Origin: Onthophagus taurus
Taxonomy: Eukaryota > Arthropoda > Insecta > Coleoptera > Scarabaeidae
Reading direction: 5' to 3'
DNA: 64,000 nt
Assembly: GCF_036711975.1 (NCBI RefSeq)
Contig: NC_091971.1
Span: forward strand, 19,847,501-19,911,500
In this document: positions 12,207-44,864 of the stretch, in pieces
Position numbering within the stretch: position 1 is the stretch's first letter
How the letters are laid out: each line of letters begins with the position of its first letter
Made by a program: the position numbers and the translations under genes
The notes under the pieces: generated by a model
The model's database searches: none
Told to the model about the DNA's origin: nothing
Seen by the model: the letters and a program-made list of their open reading frames with translations, nothing else

Positions 12207-12326
12207 ACGCATATATATTTACACCACTATAAAATTGTACATACCATTATAAAATGTTCTTGAGTCACAATATTGTGATGTACTCACTTTTCCACACTTA
12301 TTACAAAAGTTATAATATTGTATGTA

Positions 12327-13911
12327 CAGAGTGGGCAAATTTGGGTGTTATTATAGGCTATCTCAGAAAATATAAGAGATACGAAAAAAGTAGGTGCCAT
12401 GTCTCGGTCTCTTTTTTCGAGACTAATTCAACCCCGCAAACATCAAACCTCTATCTTCTTTTGTTTTTAAGTTATAGCCAAAAAGTCAAACTTTAGTGAT
12501 TTCAAAAAATGCTCATATTTCGCTTATTTTTGAAATTAGAGAAATGGGGTTGATACGTTCTTAAGACACTTTTTTAAGCGGAATATACTGCTGTTGAAAA
12601 GTTTTAAATATACTTGATGATTTTTGAGATACAACACAAAGTTGTGTTTTTTTAAATACAAACTATACTTGATTATGATGTATCGTATGTATGGTGTATT
12701 TGCAGAAAATAAGCGTTAATTTTCAATTCGAAAATAGTAAGCGCTAATGTTCAAAATTTTGATTATAGTAGGCGGGTCCGGACAGTAAATACTACCTAGT
12801 GCCTATAATATATGGTTTTGCACGAATATGACAGAATAAAGTTGGTTTTGTACCAACGAATAAAAACTTTGAATAGTTAATTTAAATTTCTCAGCATCTT
12901 ATCGCTGACTTTATTCACCAATAAAAAATGATTAGCAAGTAAAGTTTGTTTATTAAAAATACAAGAAATGTATTAATTAATGAATAATTAAATATGGACA
13001 ACTTCAGGAACTAAAGAGTCATAAACTGTCATGTTCTTCTACTCAACTTACTGGTTGTAAGATTAGAACACTTCGGAATCAATGAATGAAATCTTCGGTA
13101 GTATTTTCCCAGTTTTCCCCAAACATAAGATGTAGAAGTTTTTTGATATCAGCAATCTTTTCTTTTGAAATTGGGTGAGATAGAGGATAATTAGGAATCA
13201 TAAACTAGGAGCGGACTTTCCATTGAAACACCGTTTGAATGGGGATATGAAGACTTATGTATCATCTTCAAAGGGGACTCCAATATATTTTGTATTTAAT
13301 TTTATCGTTTTATTTAAAGATAATGCGGAACTTCTTAAACGAGAAACTCGTTTCGCAAAATTCAAGAATGAAATAACAAGTAAACTCACGTTGCTATAGT
13401 AACTAAGTAGTATTTAGCGTTCTCCTCGCCTACTATAATTAAAAATTTGAATTTTAATCCTTAATATTTAAAAAATTGAAAAATAACGCTTATTTTCCGC
13501 ACAAACATCATGCGTGCGATACATCATTGGAAAGCTAAAAACATGCTCTTTTCAGTAACATCATAATAAAGTATGGTTTGTATTTAAAAAAATACAACTT
13601 TATGTTATATCTCAAAAATTATCAGCTATGTTAAAAATTTTTCAACGGCAGTATATTCTACTCAAAAAAGTGTCTTAAGAATGCATTAACCCCATTTCTA
13701 TAATTTCAAAAATAAACGAAATATGAGAATTTTTTGAAATCACTAAAATTTGACTTTTTGGCTATAACTTAAAAACAAAAGAAGATAGAGATTTGGTCTT
13801 TACGGGATTGGATTAGTCTCGGAAAAAGAGACCGGGACATGGCACCTACTTTTTCGTATCTCTTATAGTTTCTGAGATAGCCTATAATAACACCCAAATT
13901 TGCCCACCCTG
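12327..13911. mobile_element. Long-TIR DNA transposon, non-autonomous
   Basis: Inverted repeats of about 430 bp begin CAGAGTGGGCAAATTTGGGTG on the left; the right end is its complement CACCCAAATTTGCCCACCCTG. TA occurs at 12325-12326 and 13912-13913. The centre (about 12740-13470) has no recognisable transposase. The phrase GGCTATCTC followed by AAGAGAT is shared with the neighbouring element and with the ends at 59490/63081, suggesting related families. Confidence 0.8.
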
Positions 13912-13913
13912 TA

Positions 13914-15319
13914 CAGGTTGGTTCAAATTCGATGTCCGAATAGGCTATCTCGGAAACTATAAGAGTTAAAAGAGAAGTAGCTTACATGTCATGATCTCGC
14001 TTTTCGAGAAACTGCTAATGCCAAAAGTCTCAAAGTGCTATCGTCTTTTGTTTTTCCTCTAGAGGCCAAAATTGAAAATATCGTAAAACCAGCAAGTGCG
14101 GCGTATTATGACTAAGACATTATATGGACACTTTTTAACAGAGAATTTGATGACGTCAAATTAGTAGTCAAAAAAAATTTTTCGGTTTTAGATTTTGAGA
14201 TATTATGACAATATTCGTTTTTTTAAATGGAAACAACCACTGATTATTCGCTTATTAAATTCGTTATTTTTTTCTGATTACAAAAATATGGGGTTAGATA
14301 GGTCTATTTCTTATTGTTTTAGAATAAAGCTAAAAATAAACTTTTTTTTTAGTGTCGTCAAAGAAATTAAATTTACAGTTTCCTGTAAATTACGGTACTA
14401 TAACTAAAAACTATTCTACTAAAAATTGATATAAAATTTACTTTATTTTCTAATATGTAACATTCTAACATGTTAAACTTTTCGTAATCCATCTTAAAAA
14501 AATAGGATTTTTAATTTGATACTTCAGAAAATTTTTGAATACAAACAAATGTTGCTATATTTATTTGAATTAAAAAAATGTATTACCGCCATCTATCAAT
14601 AATTTATTAAGTAAAAAAAATAATAATATTTGTCCACAACTACATTATAATATTGTATACCTTATGAATAAGTTTTCTATAACAAAATGGTTTAGGAGTT
14701 TCTAAATGTTTGAGATTAAAAAACCTAAACAAATTCCTTTTTTCGTATGAAGTAAGCATAAATTAATTAATTTTCGTAAAGAAAACGACATTTTATAAAA
14801 CTGACATTTAATTTTGACAAATTGTTATGAAGTTGGTTACAGTTAGTAACATTTCTTTAACGACACTAAAAAAAAGTTTATTTTTAGCTTTATTCTAAAA
14901 CAATAAGAAATAGACCTGTTAAACCCTATATTTTTGTAATCAGAAAAAAATAACGAATTCAATAAACGAATAATCAGTGGTTGTTTCCATTTAAAAAAAC
15001 CAAAATTGTCATGATATCTCAAGATCTAAAACCGAAAATTTTTTTTTGACTACGTCATCAAATTCTTTGTAAAAAAGTGTCCATATAATGTCTTAGTTAT
15101 AATACTACACCAATAATAATAACCAAGATAATTGTACTTCTTGGTTTTACGATATTTTCAGTTTTGGCCTCTAGGGGAAAAACAAAAGACGATAGCGCTT
15201 TGAGGTTTTCTGCATTAGCAGTTTCTCGAAAAACAAGATCATGACATGTAAGCTACTTTTTTTTTAACTCTTATAGTTTCCGAGTTAGCCTATTCGGACA
15301 TCGAATTTGAACCAGCCTG
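13914..15319. mobile_element. Long-TIR element abutting the previous one
   Basis: It begins CAGGTTGGTTCAAATTCGATG and ends in its inverted copy. It shares the TA at 13912-13913 with the element on its left and has TA at 15320-15321. The inverted arms are nearly the whole element (about 690 bp each). Its ends resemble those of the nested element at 59490-63081 (CGATGTCCG..TAGGCTATCTC). No coding capacity. Confidence 0.8.
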
Positions 15320-15689
15320 TACATAGTTAACTTTTTTAAACATTACTGTGGAAAGATCAAAATGGTATCAAAAATTATATTTGCGTAAACAATCTTTTTC
15401 TTCTCTTTACCTAAATTCAATAGAATATGTATTTAAATGCGTTATTTATTACTTGCAATAATATTCTCAATTTTGTCGTAATTTGGGGCGTAATTGAAAC
15501 CCAGCTCGTCGAATAAACATAATTAAATTATATATTATATTCTTTCTATAATAGATAGTAATTTTTAATTTTTATTTAATTAATAAAGGACTCTGAATAC
15601 CACCCTAACCAACTATTTGCAGTCACAAAAACAACATCAAACAAGTTTACGAATGCAATTCATATGTATATCTCCTAGTAGTGGCTAGG

Positions 15690-16865
15690 TCCCAATGTTG
15701 CGTTATCGCAACGTTCAACTTCAAAGTGACTTGGAAACTAGATTTTGTAAAAATAATTAGCTATGCCTTCACATTCTTTTCGAACGTTGCGTTAACGCAA
15801 CATTTTCTTAAATATTTTCAATACGGTTTGTCTTGGAAAGATAAAACTTGGTAAATACTGCAATTTTATCATGTAAAATCGTTTAAGATCACTTTTGAAA
15901 ACATGCAACCACGGGATCAATGCTATACAGGTGTTCACAAAGATTATTTCCTTCAAACTTTTTTATTATGTCATAAACCCTTAAATTTTACAACTGATTC
16001 TAAAAACCTATTTAATTTTAAAATTATTTTCACTCTTAGAAATTTTTCTTTAGACACATCGTTTTCGAGTTATTCGCAAAAAGATACAACCTCGATTATG
16101 ATATTTTTCATTAATCGTAGGTGCCTATGAAAACAAATTGTAACTGGAGCAGGAAAGCAACTGTCAAATCATTATCCAACATTCGTTAGTCGGTAATAGT
16201 TGTTTGAAATGACAAATAATTAGTTTTAGTGAGCAAACTGATATGCTTTTAACGTTGGGAGAGTGGTTAGGCAATGCTAACGCAGTGGTGAGATGATATT
16301 GCAAATAACTGATGATACTGTTGATATCAACAATTCGGACATTTCGGAATATCCAAAAGTACGGCTTGGCGTATGTCACACGAACAATAATTGTCGACAG
16401 TACAAGAATTAAAAATTGCCGATCATCCGTTGTGAGTACAGTTTTGCTACACTATGATGGAACAATGTACTATTGATGCTGCGCGTTTAGAAAAAATACT
16501 TTTTATTGATGACCATTAATTTGACATATTGCTTTACTGCTTTACTTACGACTTATTTTCATGGGCGTCTACGATTAATGACAGTATTTTATGGACGACG
16601 TTGTATCTCTTTGTGAATAACTCTAAAACGATGGGTCTAATCGATGGGTCGAATCAGTTGTAAAATTTAAGGGTTTACGACACAATAAAAAAGATTTAAG
16701 GTAATAAACTTTGTGAACACCTGTATAGCATTGATCCCGTGGTTGCCTACATTCAAAAGTGATCTTAAACGATTTCTCATGATTGCCAAATTTTATCTTT
16801 CTAAGACAAACCATATTGAAACTATTTAAGAAAATGTTTAAAAAATATTTAACTTTGAAAGTCCA
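15690..16865. repeat. Long inverted repeat, about 1.2 kb
   Basis: Arms at about 15796-16139 and 16545-16855 include the mirrored phrase CAACCACGGGATCAATGC (from 15906; complement near 16728-16745). On the left, GTTGCGTTATCGCAACG (15698) and GTTGCGTTAACGCAAC (15785) are two small palindromes. The spacer has no recognisable coding sequence. Probably a decayed foldback DNA element. Confidence 0.65.
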
Positions 16866-17399
16866 TATCTTATGGACACTTATGGGTTTAGATTAGACCA
16901 AAAATTTTTGCACGAATTGTCAGCATTTTAACTCTAGTATTTTGAATTTTTAAAAATGTCATTATACACTTATTTTATTTTTTTTATTTTCTTAGTTTTT
17001 TAGGTACCACTATTCGGAACATTCGATCTAAAATATTTTTAAGATGGCTGCCACTTCCGGTCCTTATTTTAAATGGAATGCTATAGTTTTTATTACACCT
17101 TTTAATTGTAGGGTCAGATGGGGTAATTGTAAATTCGGGGTTATTATACACGCTGTCCTAACCTTTGTATCGAAGGAAATTTCGATACGTCAGTGGTCAT
17201 ATACTATTTATACATCCTCACACCTCATGCAGGTTTACTGAAACGGAAGTGTAACTTCCTTGTACACTGACGAAAGAAGTTCCTTGTTGGCAAAGTTCGC
17301 CATGCTCTTTAAAACCCCATATCTCAGCCAACGTACATTCAAAAAAGCTCTAAATTGGCACGATTACTCTTCAGATTCTGTCAAATAGATTCTCATTTG

Positions 17400-17826
17400 T
17401 TGTATCAGAGTATCTTTAACGATCTCACAATGTCGCTTTCTTCGCTTCTCTCTGGATAGGCCATCGCTATTCTTTTATACACGTGTGTTGTTTGTTTGTC
17501 TCATTGTTAGACAGTCTAACTATTCGTCCTCATTTGTCCAATGTTTGTAAACTCTGGTGTGTTTATGTTTACGTGTGCGAAATAAACACAATTCAAAATA
17601 ATAACTTTACATTCGGCAATCTATTTATTAATTAGTTTTAGCACAATTTAACCCTTTCTAATACATTTTTAATTAAAAGTATTATAAACAAGAGCAAATC
17701 AAAACGCCGAAACTGTTTACAAACATTCGGTGTGTATCAATAGGACAGTTTTTAACACATTATGGCCCATCCAGGGAGAAGCGAAGCGATCGACGTTGCC
17801 AGATCGTTGAGTATTTGATACAGGTG
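17400..17826. mobile_element. MITE-like inverted-repeat element
   Basis: Arms of about 65 bp (17400-17466 and 17761-17825) are imperfect complements. Each contains the words GAGTAT, GAAGCGAAG and GGCC(C)ATC. The centre is AT-rich and non-coding. The family was not identified. Confidence 0.55.
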
Positions 17827-17829
17827 GAC

Positions 17830-18860
17830 AAAAATTGAATTACAGTTGGCCCATATTTTAACCTACCCAAAAAGGGAATTTAATTATCTACAAATTATCT
17901 ATAAACATTCCTATACCTATTTATTGTAGTTTCTCTCATATTGGGAAATTTATCAAAACATGCAGGAAATTTTTCGATTAATTTTCTCAAATTTATACCG
18001 TTTTAAGCATTGTTTTAAATTTACTAAAAAATCTTATTTTGTTTTTGTTGGAAGCTGTAGCACGTGAAAGGCTCAAGCTTTCGAAGGCTTATTGTTAGAT
18101 AGATGTCGGAAAGAAACACGCGAATCCATTCCCTACCAGCTTTTCTATTATTAATCCATGAATCTGGTATACCTTTTTTATTTGCACCACTTATTTTACT
18201 AATAGATGTTTTTTTGCTATATGTTACCGGTACGTAAAAACATTGTCACTCATTAATTGATAACTTTTCAAAGGACGAAGTGATGTTGCCTTAGCAATTT
18301 GGTTATTTACAGCGATTTGACAAACAGAGAATTTTTGCACAAGAAAATGTCGCTTATTGCTTAATTTACTTCGTGGCATTTTCTAAAAACATAAAGTTAC
18401 ACTTAGCTAAATTCAGAATTTTTTAGAGTCTTTCAGAATTTATTATGGGTATTCATTACGAAAGTCCAAAGTACACGTTTGTTACATGTACCTACCTTGG
18501 ACTGGTCTAAGGTATGGTAACGTTTTTGAAAATTCTTTCCTGTTTTACTATGTTATATTTACAAACATCGCCGGTATTTTTAACTTAAAGAGAAATGAAC
18601 GCAGAACATACCTGACCAAGAAGTTTTAACTGAGCACTTAATGTAGAGTGAAAATACTTAGTTTAATCAAACTTAAAAATTTACTTTACAACACTAAAAA
18701 CGTTAAAAATAACGGAAATCAGAAATCCGTTCGAAATTATTGCTATAACTACGATGTAATCCCATCTGTCGTGTATACACTCCAGCGTAGTAAATAGTAT
18801 GTTTGTAGATTCTTGTTTTGTATTATGTAAAACTACCGATCCCTACTGCTGAAACTGGAT
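17830..18860. other. No gene seen
   Basis: AT-rich sequence with no recognisable coding, RNA or transposon signature. Confidence 0.45.
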
Positions 18861-18866
18861 ATTATA

Positions 18867-19843
18867 CAGGGTGTTTACGGTCTTGTGATTTTATTTTCAA
18901 GGGGTGCTTAAACATCTCAAAATAATGTTATTAACGTAAAAATATTTTAACAAAAGTTACATAATAACAGATATTTTGTAGTCTTTATTTTTAAGCATAT
19001 CAACTGAAACGGTTTTTTTAATTTCTTTTTCATGTAAACCACTTTACACTAATTGTTCAAAGTTATCTCCGTGTTCTTGAATACAAAGAGTTGCTCGACG
19101 TATCCATGAATTGGCACCCCATAAATAGAAATCAAGGGGATTAAGGTCAGGTGACCGAGAAGGCCATGAAACAGGACCACCTCAATCAATCCACTTATTT
19201 TCAAACACATTATGTAAATGTTGGCAAAATGTGTTGATGATGATGTTGGCCGTTATATGAAAATGTTGCTTCATCAGTCGCTAATACAAGTAAAGAAATG
19301 TTTGGAATTTCAGTGTATTTTTGTAGAAACCATTAACGAAATTGTAAACGTAACGGATGATCTTCAGGTTGTAAAGTTTGTACTTTTTGTACATGGAAAG
19401 GATACAATTGATTCTCGCGCAGTGTTCGCCAGACAATCCGATTTGAAAAATTTTATTGGCGAGATATTTGCCGAGTACATATTACTAGAAGGATCTTCTT
19501 CGACATGATTTAAAATTTCTTCTTCGGCATCCAAAATTTGTTCGTGTCGGCCAGGTCAATTCTGGCGTAGGTACTTACTCATAAATCAAAGAAAATTTAT
19601 GTCAAACCAATAATGCAGTAACAACAGAAAAGAGGTTTTTGCTTTTGTTAGTTAAGCTATGGGCACTGGATAGCCATTGTTTTATGTTTATTCAATCAAA
19701 TTAATTAATTAAATAAAAAAAATTTTAACAGCAATATTTCTCATATTATGCAAATTTTGTTAAAACATTTTTACGTTAATAACCTTCTTTTAGGATGTTT
19801 AAGCACCCCTTGAAAATAAAATCACAAAACCGTAAACACCCTG
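18867..19843 (-). mobile_element. DUF4817/DDE_3-type mariner-like element, decayed
   Basis: The ends are CAGGGTGTTTACGGT and its complement, with TA at 18865-18866 and 19844-19845. The minus strand carries the transposase C-terminal region: GPVSWPSRSPDLNPLDFYLW near 19115-19180 and a short tail with EHGDNFEQL near 19050-19080. The middle and N-terminal parts are scrambled. This is the same transposase class as at 24805, 37296, 40080, 57788 and 59490. Confidence 0.75.
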
Positions 19844-19889
19844 TAGTGTATACACAACACCCTTATTTAGAAAAGATCTGCAAGGCGTC

Positions 19890-21790
19890 ATAGCGTAGTA
19901 GGATTTTCGACTAGATCAGTAAGAAGAATTTTACATAATGATATTGTCTCATCAACTCTCCAAGTACAACCTCTCCATTCGGCCAATGATACTGTTTGGT
20001 GTGCGATGTCTTCGAATAGCATAATTGGCCAATACTTCTTTGAGAATGATGATCCCATTAACAAACATGAAATTGTAGTTACTACCAACAAAAGCAAACA
20101 GCACAATGCAGAAGTATCTTTTATAATTGATATATTCACTGCCATTATTTATGGGATTCTGTAACACGATATGTTATCAGTACACACACTTACTATACAT
20201 CGCTACATCTTGGCGTAACGACTTAGTCTCAGATCTCAACCAACTATCCTCTTTTCAATCTAATCCGACAGTCTTTCAACCAAAGGTGGAGGCTACACAA
20301 AACAGCCTGAAGAACTGGTAGGACCAGCACCATAAGGAAGCAGCCCTTCTACTGGTCTAGGGTTCTGAAGTCCGATAAACTACAGGTCCTGAATAAAAAA
20401 ACCTATCTGTAATACTCCCACAAAGTGCGGAACGATTCATTTAGTGTAAAACTCTTTTGTTACTTCCACGCACTCCATTCTTGTTTCCAGTATCTGCAAC
20501 ACAATAACAATGATCAATATTAGTTTTGACAAAATTGAATTCTTAACATTGTTTTTGTCTGCAGTTGCCAGCATCAAAAAATGCTGAAAAATACTTACCA
20601 AAAATAGGAAAGCAAGAACAGGAAGAGAATATCTGAAAAATTGCGTTCACTTGTTGTGTTTGAAGTGTGTTATCATCTATGTACAATGGGTATTTATTTG
20701 ATGTAGTGTTCACATGGACATTTTATGATATTAAAGAGAGGGCATCCTCAACTTATTCATTAGTAATTTATTGTTGTGGGTAAGTACTAAAAGTCGTATA
20801 TAAACAAAACACAATTCTAAGTAATCATCCTTCCATATTCTTTGTGGTGAAAAACTCGAAGAGTATATCTTAAAAAAATGTATTAAAGTAAAAACGAAAA
20901 TAAATTTATTAACTTTTAAGGACCTTGACAATGTTTTCTACTTTTTTTCAACACTTATATTTCAATTTCCAGAATCCATTTAAACTATTTTTAGCATTTT
21001 GAGCATGTATGTCAACATGATAATTTAAAAAGTAATTGGCTGCCCAGAAAAACATTTGAAATATGGGTATTATAATCGTAGATCTACATAAATGTGTTGA
21101 GCTATATCCAGCAACCGGAATTGGCACTTTACTAAAATACGTACGTAATATTTTCATAAAATGCGCCTATTAAATAGAGGTAATCAAATTGCGTTACCGG
21201 AATTGACACTATGTTTTTTAATCATTTAAAATTGTGATGAATCAACAATTGATTAAATGTTTCGTAAGGCATATTAATCATAATAGACATCTACTTATAA
21301 CATTTAAAATTTTATCAATACTATATAAAAATTGCGAGAAAATTAAATATAGCTTCCTCCAGTTAATATCAGAAGCTTTAGAACGCAATGCAGTGCGTTG
21401 AACGATACATAGACATTAATAAAATAATTTGAAAGAAATGTTTGATCTTTGTAGCTTCCAAGATTCTTTACAAATTCCATTTCTATACTCAACTTTCTTA
21501 CAACTTCCCGAAACTCAACGTCAAGCGAATTAGTGGTCTCACCAGTTCTTCAGGCTGTTTTGTGTAGCCCCCACCTTTGGTTGGAAGACAGTTGGATGAG
21601 ATTGAAAAGAGTTGGATGATCTGAGACTAAGTCATTACGTGGGTCGCAATCAATCCATTCTGCAACCCACTGTGTGGCAGTAGTAGATGGATAACATATC
21701 GCGTTACAGAATCCCATAAATAGTGGCAGTGAATATATCAATTCTGCATTGTGCTGTTTGCTTTTGTTGATAATAATTATAATTTCATGT
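19890..21790. repeat. Inverted pair of an unclassified repeat
   Basis: About 250 bp at 20040-20310 recurs inverted at 21555-21790. A shared open segment encodes IYSLPLFMGFCN in both copies (plus strand left, minus strand right). About 1.2 kb of AT-rich sequence without recognisable genes separates them. It may be the two ends of an unidentified DNA transposon. Confidence 0.5.
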
Positions 21791-21875
21791 TTGTTAATTT
21801 GGGTTGCCAAGATCCTCCCTTAACGGTGGTGTGTTCTTTAATGCTGGGTAGTACAAATTAATAAAGTAAAAGCGG

Positions 21876-22670
21876 TTGAATACTTATCTTATGAAAGTTC
21901 ATCTTGTTACCATCCTAAAGGATCAAAAGAAACAATGTTCAAATACAGACTTTATAGGTTCTTTATGTTCACTGATGAGACTAAAATTAATCTGGGGATC
22001 AGACGAAAAGCACATAGTTTGGAGGAGACCAAATTGTGAGCTCAAAAACAAGAATTTGGTGGGAATAGTTAAACATGGGGGTGTTTAGTAATGCTGTGGG
22101 GATCAATGGCAGCCAGCGACGTTTTAACTATGGAGTTTATTCAGGGAAATATGACAAAATTTAGTTATTTGGATGTTTTAAAACGTAATTTATGTCAAAA
22201 CTCTCAAAAACTCAACCTTTCGACTGTGTTCTAGTTCCAACAAGATAATGATCCTAAATATACATCATACCGTGTGACCATTCCTTCCACTTATTATACA
22301 ATACTTCAAAACAACTAAAAACACCACCACAGCCTGCGGATATAAATCCTATTGAATCTAGCTAAACTACACCAAAAAGTTAATAGACTCCACGGGGAAT
22401 GCAGGCGATAATTGACGCCAATGGAGGGCCTACAATAACATAATCACTTTTGTATACTGTATACTAAATTTTATGGCGTAAATTTCGTATCATTTGTTAT
22501 TATTGTTAATATTATGACTATTTTATTTGGAAAACTGGATTATTTTGCATTTAATTTAGTTAATAAGAGTTTAATAAAGTTTGTGATGTATATTATACAT
22601 CACAAACTTTAAAATAAATTAATTAATCTTTCATTCCTCTGCATTGTATACTCTATTTTGTGAGCAACTG
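21876..22670 (+). pseudogene. Tc1-like transposase remnant with 3' TIR
   Basis: Plus-strand fragments in several frames read FTDETKI, GSDEKHIVWRRPN, GIVKHGG, MLWGSMAASDV and QQDNDPKYTS. This is the order and spacing of a Tc1 (DD34E) transposase around its first two catalytic aspartates. A typical end (GTATACTCTATTTTGTGAGC) closes the element before TA at 22671. Numerous stops and frameshifts; inactive. Confidence 0.8.
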
Positions 22671-23328
22671 TATGTAATGCCCTCATAATAAACGCAATTT
22701 GGAGATAATTGCTTATTTGTATGTTACTCATATTCGAAATAAAATTGTAATAAATTGTATTATGTAATTAAAGAAAATTTTGTAAATACATTTTTGAATT
22801 AAAGTTTTTAAAATAAAGCAATTAGCGCACTCTTACGTTGACAATATTCAATCACAATCAATCATTACAGAAATCTGTGATTTAGGGTACATCCCACAAT
22901 TCACTGATTAAAAATTTAACTATCATCTCTCCAAAATATAATTTTTAATAAGATATGGCGTATCTTATCAGTTACAACCGAATATATTAAAATAATATTT
23001 GAATAAACATTAATTAATCGTTAAGCTGAATCACTGCAATATGAATTAGAACTTGGCAGACCGTACGGTGGCGACATCCAACACTACATAACAAACCAGA
23101 GAGGGGGACGTCAAAAGAACCCCAATAAACAAGTTTTTTTTATTACTTTATCAATAAAAACATTGCGAACGTGTAAGTTCGCATATTTACTACACTGCAC
23201 TTTGATTCATTGTCAACGAAACCGTGTTTTACGTGAATCAGTAGATTAGATTTATCAGAGGTGAATTGAACATTAATGTTTTGGTCAAGTGGTAAAAAGA
23301 CATCTGTGGGGAAGATTCGCTGGAAATA
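22671..23328 (+). promoter_or_regulatory. 5' flank of mib2
   Basis: This is the first TE-poor stretch before the mib2 start. A CG-richer block (23055-23120) precedes the gene by about 200 bp and would suit a promoter. No clear TATA box is visible. An in-frame stop 36 nt before the ATG supports the chosen start codon. An upstream leader exon cannot be excluded. Confidence 0.3.
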
Positions 23329-35178
<11,850 letters not shown>

Positions 35179-36463
35179 CGATTAATTTTTGAGCTTTTTG
35201 ATTTTCTCTTCAAAAAATATCTTTCGCTAGTTCCCTCACTTAAGAATGGTATCATTATTTGTACTATTTAAAAATTGCACTATTCGAATAAGTCTGAATC
35301 AAATAATAATCAAGGTTTTTTGTGTGTTGCTTATCCAACTTTGACAACTTAAATGAGACAACCTTGTGGTTTTTGTTACTTAGGTGTATTGAGCAGTGTT
35401 TATCCAACATTAAATACACCAATAAGCTTAGAATACAAATTTGTATAAAATTGGAAAAAGAATTAAGCAATACTCAAAGAATCTTGATAATAATCAAAAA
35501 GCAAGTTTAAAAGAAGCAACTAAATAATTAATTTAAAAATAAACAACGTACTCAGGTATACATATTTGTAAATATATTTTATTAGCGACTGATGATATCT
35601 CTTTCAGTTTTGTAGTCATTAAATTATTTAAAAGGAAACTTAGAGGCAACACTAGCGAGTAGAAAAATAATGTAGTGGGCAGATTTTTTCTCGTCTATAA
35701 AAGTTTTAAAACGACTTCATATATTGATATCTGTTATAAAACATTTTAAATTTAAAAACATTTTTAAAACACGAAAGATAAGGATTAATTTAGACTTTTG
35801 AATTATTTAAATTCTGTTGATTCTTTTACATTTAAAACATAATATAAAGTCGTTTCCAAATTTTTAAAGCATGGTGTTTTAAAAATTTTTGTGCATCGAA
35901 AAGACACCAAATTTTGTAACGCCACTAAGTAAGTAACGATGAGTTGATTAGTTTCTTTTTTGTTTTAAATAAAGAAGAAATAGAAACCGTCTGTAGCATT
36001 TTCGAGTACAAAAAGAACGAATATCAGAAAAATCTAAAACAAAAATGTTTATATTATGAAATAATAAGGCATTGTTTTTGCTTGGCGTTATTTTGTTTCT
36101 GTGATTGTTTAGAATTAAGTGTACAGTTTTTTTGTGTAAGAATAAAATGAAAAGGAAAAAAAACGAAATGCTAAATAAGAAATAATTGGTATGGAGTATT
36201 TCTCAAAGAAAAAAAAATCATAAACATTTTTTAGAATCGACTGAATATCAATATATATAGCATATATATATTTTAAAATATTTTAATGTTATTATATTTA
36301 GCCTTATCTAAAATAAAAAGATATTTCATTTGACGTCGTTTTTTTTATTATGTTAATTTCTTTTAATATAATGGTATCTTCACAATATTATTAATTCAAG
36401 TGGTGCAAACAAAGCGGAAAACTTGGGGTAAACCGGGACAATCAATACTTGGCAGGTACGTTT
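35179..36463. other. Convergent 3' regions of mib2 and the calcyphosine-like gene
   Basis: AATAAA at 35538-35543 (plus strand) could end mib2 transcripts. AATAAA on the minus strand at 36344-36349 could end the calcyphosine-like transcript 115 nt after its stop. Another AATAAA near 36139 could give longer mib2 ends. No further gene is visible. Confidence 0.4.
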
Positions 36464-43288
<6,825 letters not shown>

Positions 43289-44360
43289 TTTATAATTTAA
43301 CTAAAAAAATAATTATTAAGTTAACGTTTCGATTAAGTTTTTGAATTGAGCTCGATAAATTAATTTTACGTGCGTGAAGAATAGGGTGTGAAAAGGAGCA
43401 GGTGTATTCAAGTTGATATCGATTATATCAGTATTTTACGAGCTTATAATTAAACTTTAATCGGATAAAAAAAAACAATATTCCTACATTAGTGTTATTA
43501 AAAGAAATGAACTTATTTTTTTAATTGAATCAATGGACTTTCTTTATTAAGTACATCTTAACTTTTATAAAAAATACTTCACTTTATTAATACTTACTTT
43601 CGAAACTGTTGCTTTGACTTCCTGAAGTGAACTGAAGCGAAATTGATGTTCTAAACGATTGATGGAACAATGTAAAGTAGCTAGTACGCAGTTGCCGTGA
43701 CAATTTGTTCAAGCAATGACAACAGTTTTTCCGGAAAATTGAACAAGTTTCGCATTTATCTAATAATTGTACAAACAATATCTATAACTTGTCGATACGA
43801 ATAGGTGCGATAAGAGAAGAGCCGGTATTATGTTGCAATCTGATAGATTGGGTGGACCTTATGATAACGGATGCGTGATAAATAAGTAAAAATTTTGAAG
43901 TATTATCGGAATTAACTTAAATAACTGTTGCTAAATAATATCTTATAGGAAAAAGTCTTTAATGGATTGAATTCCTTTATATTTCGGTAGTAATTACATT
44001 AATTTTTCATGAAGGGTGCGTCAGGGTGATTCTGAAAATTAATTATTGGGGAGAAAAATTTAGTGGTAACAAACATGCTATTTATGCTTCACATTTTCTT
44101 TTTGAAAATTATATATCAGAGGTAAGGTGTGTTAAGTCACATTTTTTGCGAAATGAGTTATCTCCACCATGTGTATTTATTTAAACATTAACTGCCACGT
44201 TTTTTTTTGAATTGTAATTTGCCAAGTGAGGTACGTTTTAATTTAAAATCCCCAAATGGAGATCGTAGCAGCTAATGAGTTAAGTCCACTTTCAAATCTC
44301 TCTCCTTAACAATTTCGAGTTTGTGACTTAACATACCTTACTTCTGAGGTGCTGATATAC
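43289..44360. other. 5' flank of the calcyphosine-like gene, otherwise empty
   Basis: No coding sequence is recognised. The promoter of the calcyphosine-like gene should lie at its left end; no clear core promoter motif stands out. Confidence 0.45.
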
Positions 44361-44864
44361 ATACAGGGTGTTTCTCTTAAAATTGCAGTCAAAAGAAACG
44401 TTCCCTTCAACACAAACTTTTTATTAGGTGCATATGATAGAACATCGAAAACTCTACAGGTGTCCAAATTGCGATGGGTTTGCAGTGTATCTCAGTTATT
44501 ATGAAAGATTGAAAGTTGCGGCTTTCGCGAACCTGAGCTACTTTTTTGTGAAACCTACAATGACGCAAACCAAATTTTCATAGCCCTCTTCGTTTTTGAT
44601 ATACAGGGAGTGTTTGAAATTTATGATTTTCAGACACCTCCTGTATTTCGGCTAAAAATTTATTTGTAGAGCATAAATCATAGTATTCATCAAACCATTT
44701 CATTTGATACCTCTCCCATAAAAATCGGAGGGTAAATGACAGAGTTACAGCTTGCGGCGTTCTTGTGTAACAATCTGTGTATACAGATATCTTTTCTCTG
44801 CTAAAATTACATTCAAAATGGATGTATTGTACGTCAATGGATTCAGAAAAACAATCTTTATCCT

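Noticed and set aside
19218..19508. 96-codon plus-strand frame within the 18867-19843 element
   Set aside because: The transposase of this element is on the minus strand; this frame has no matching domain and is probably a shadow.
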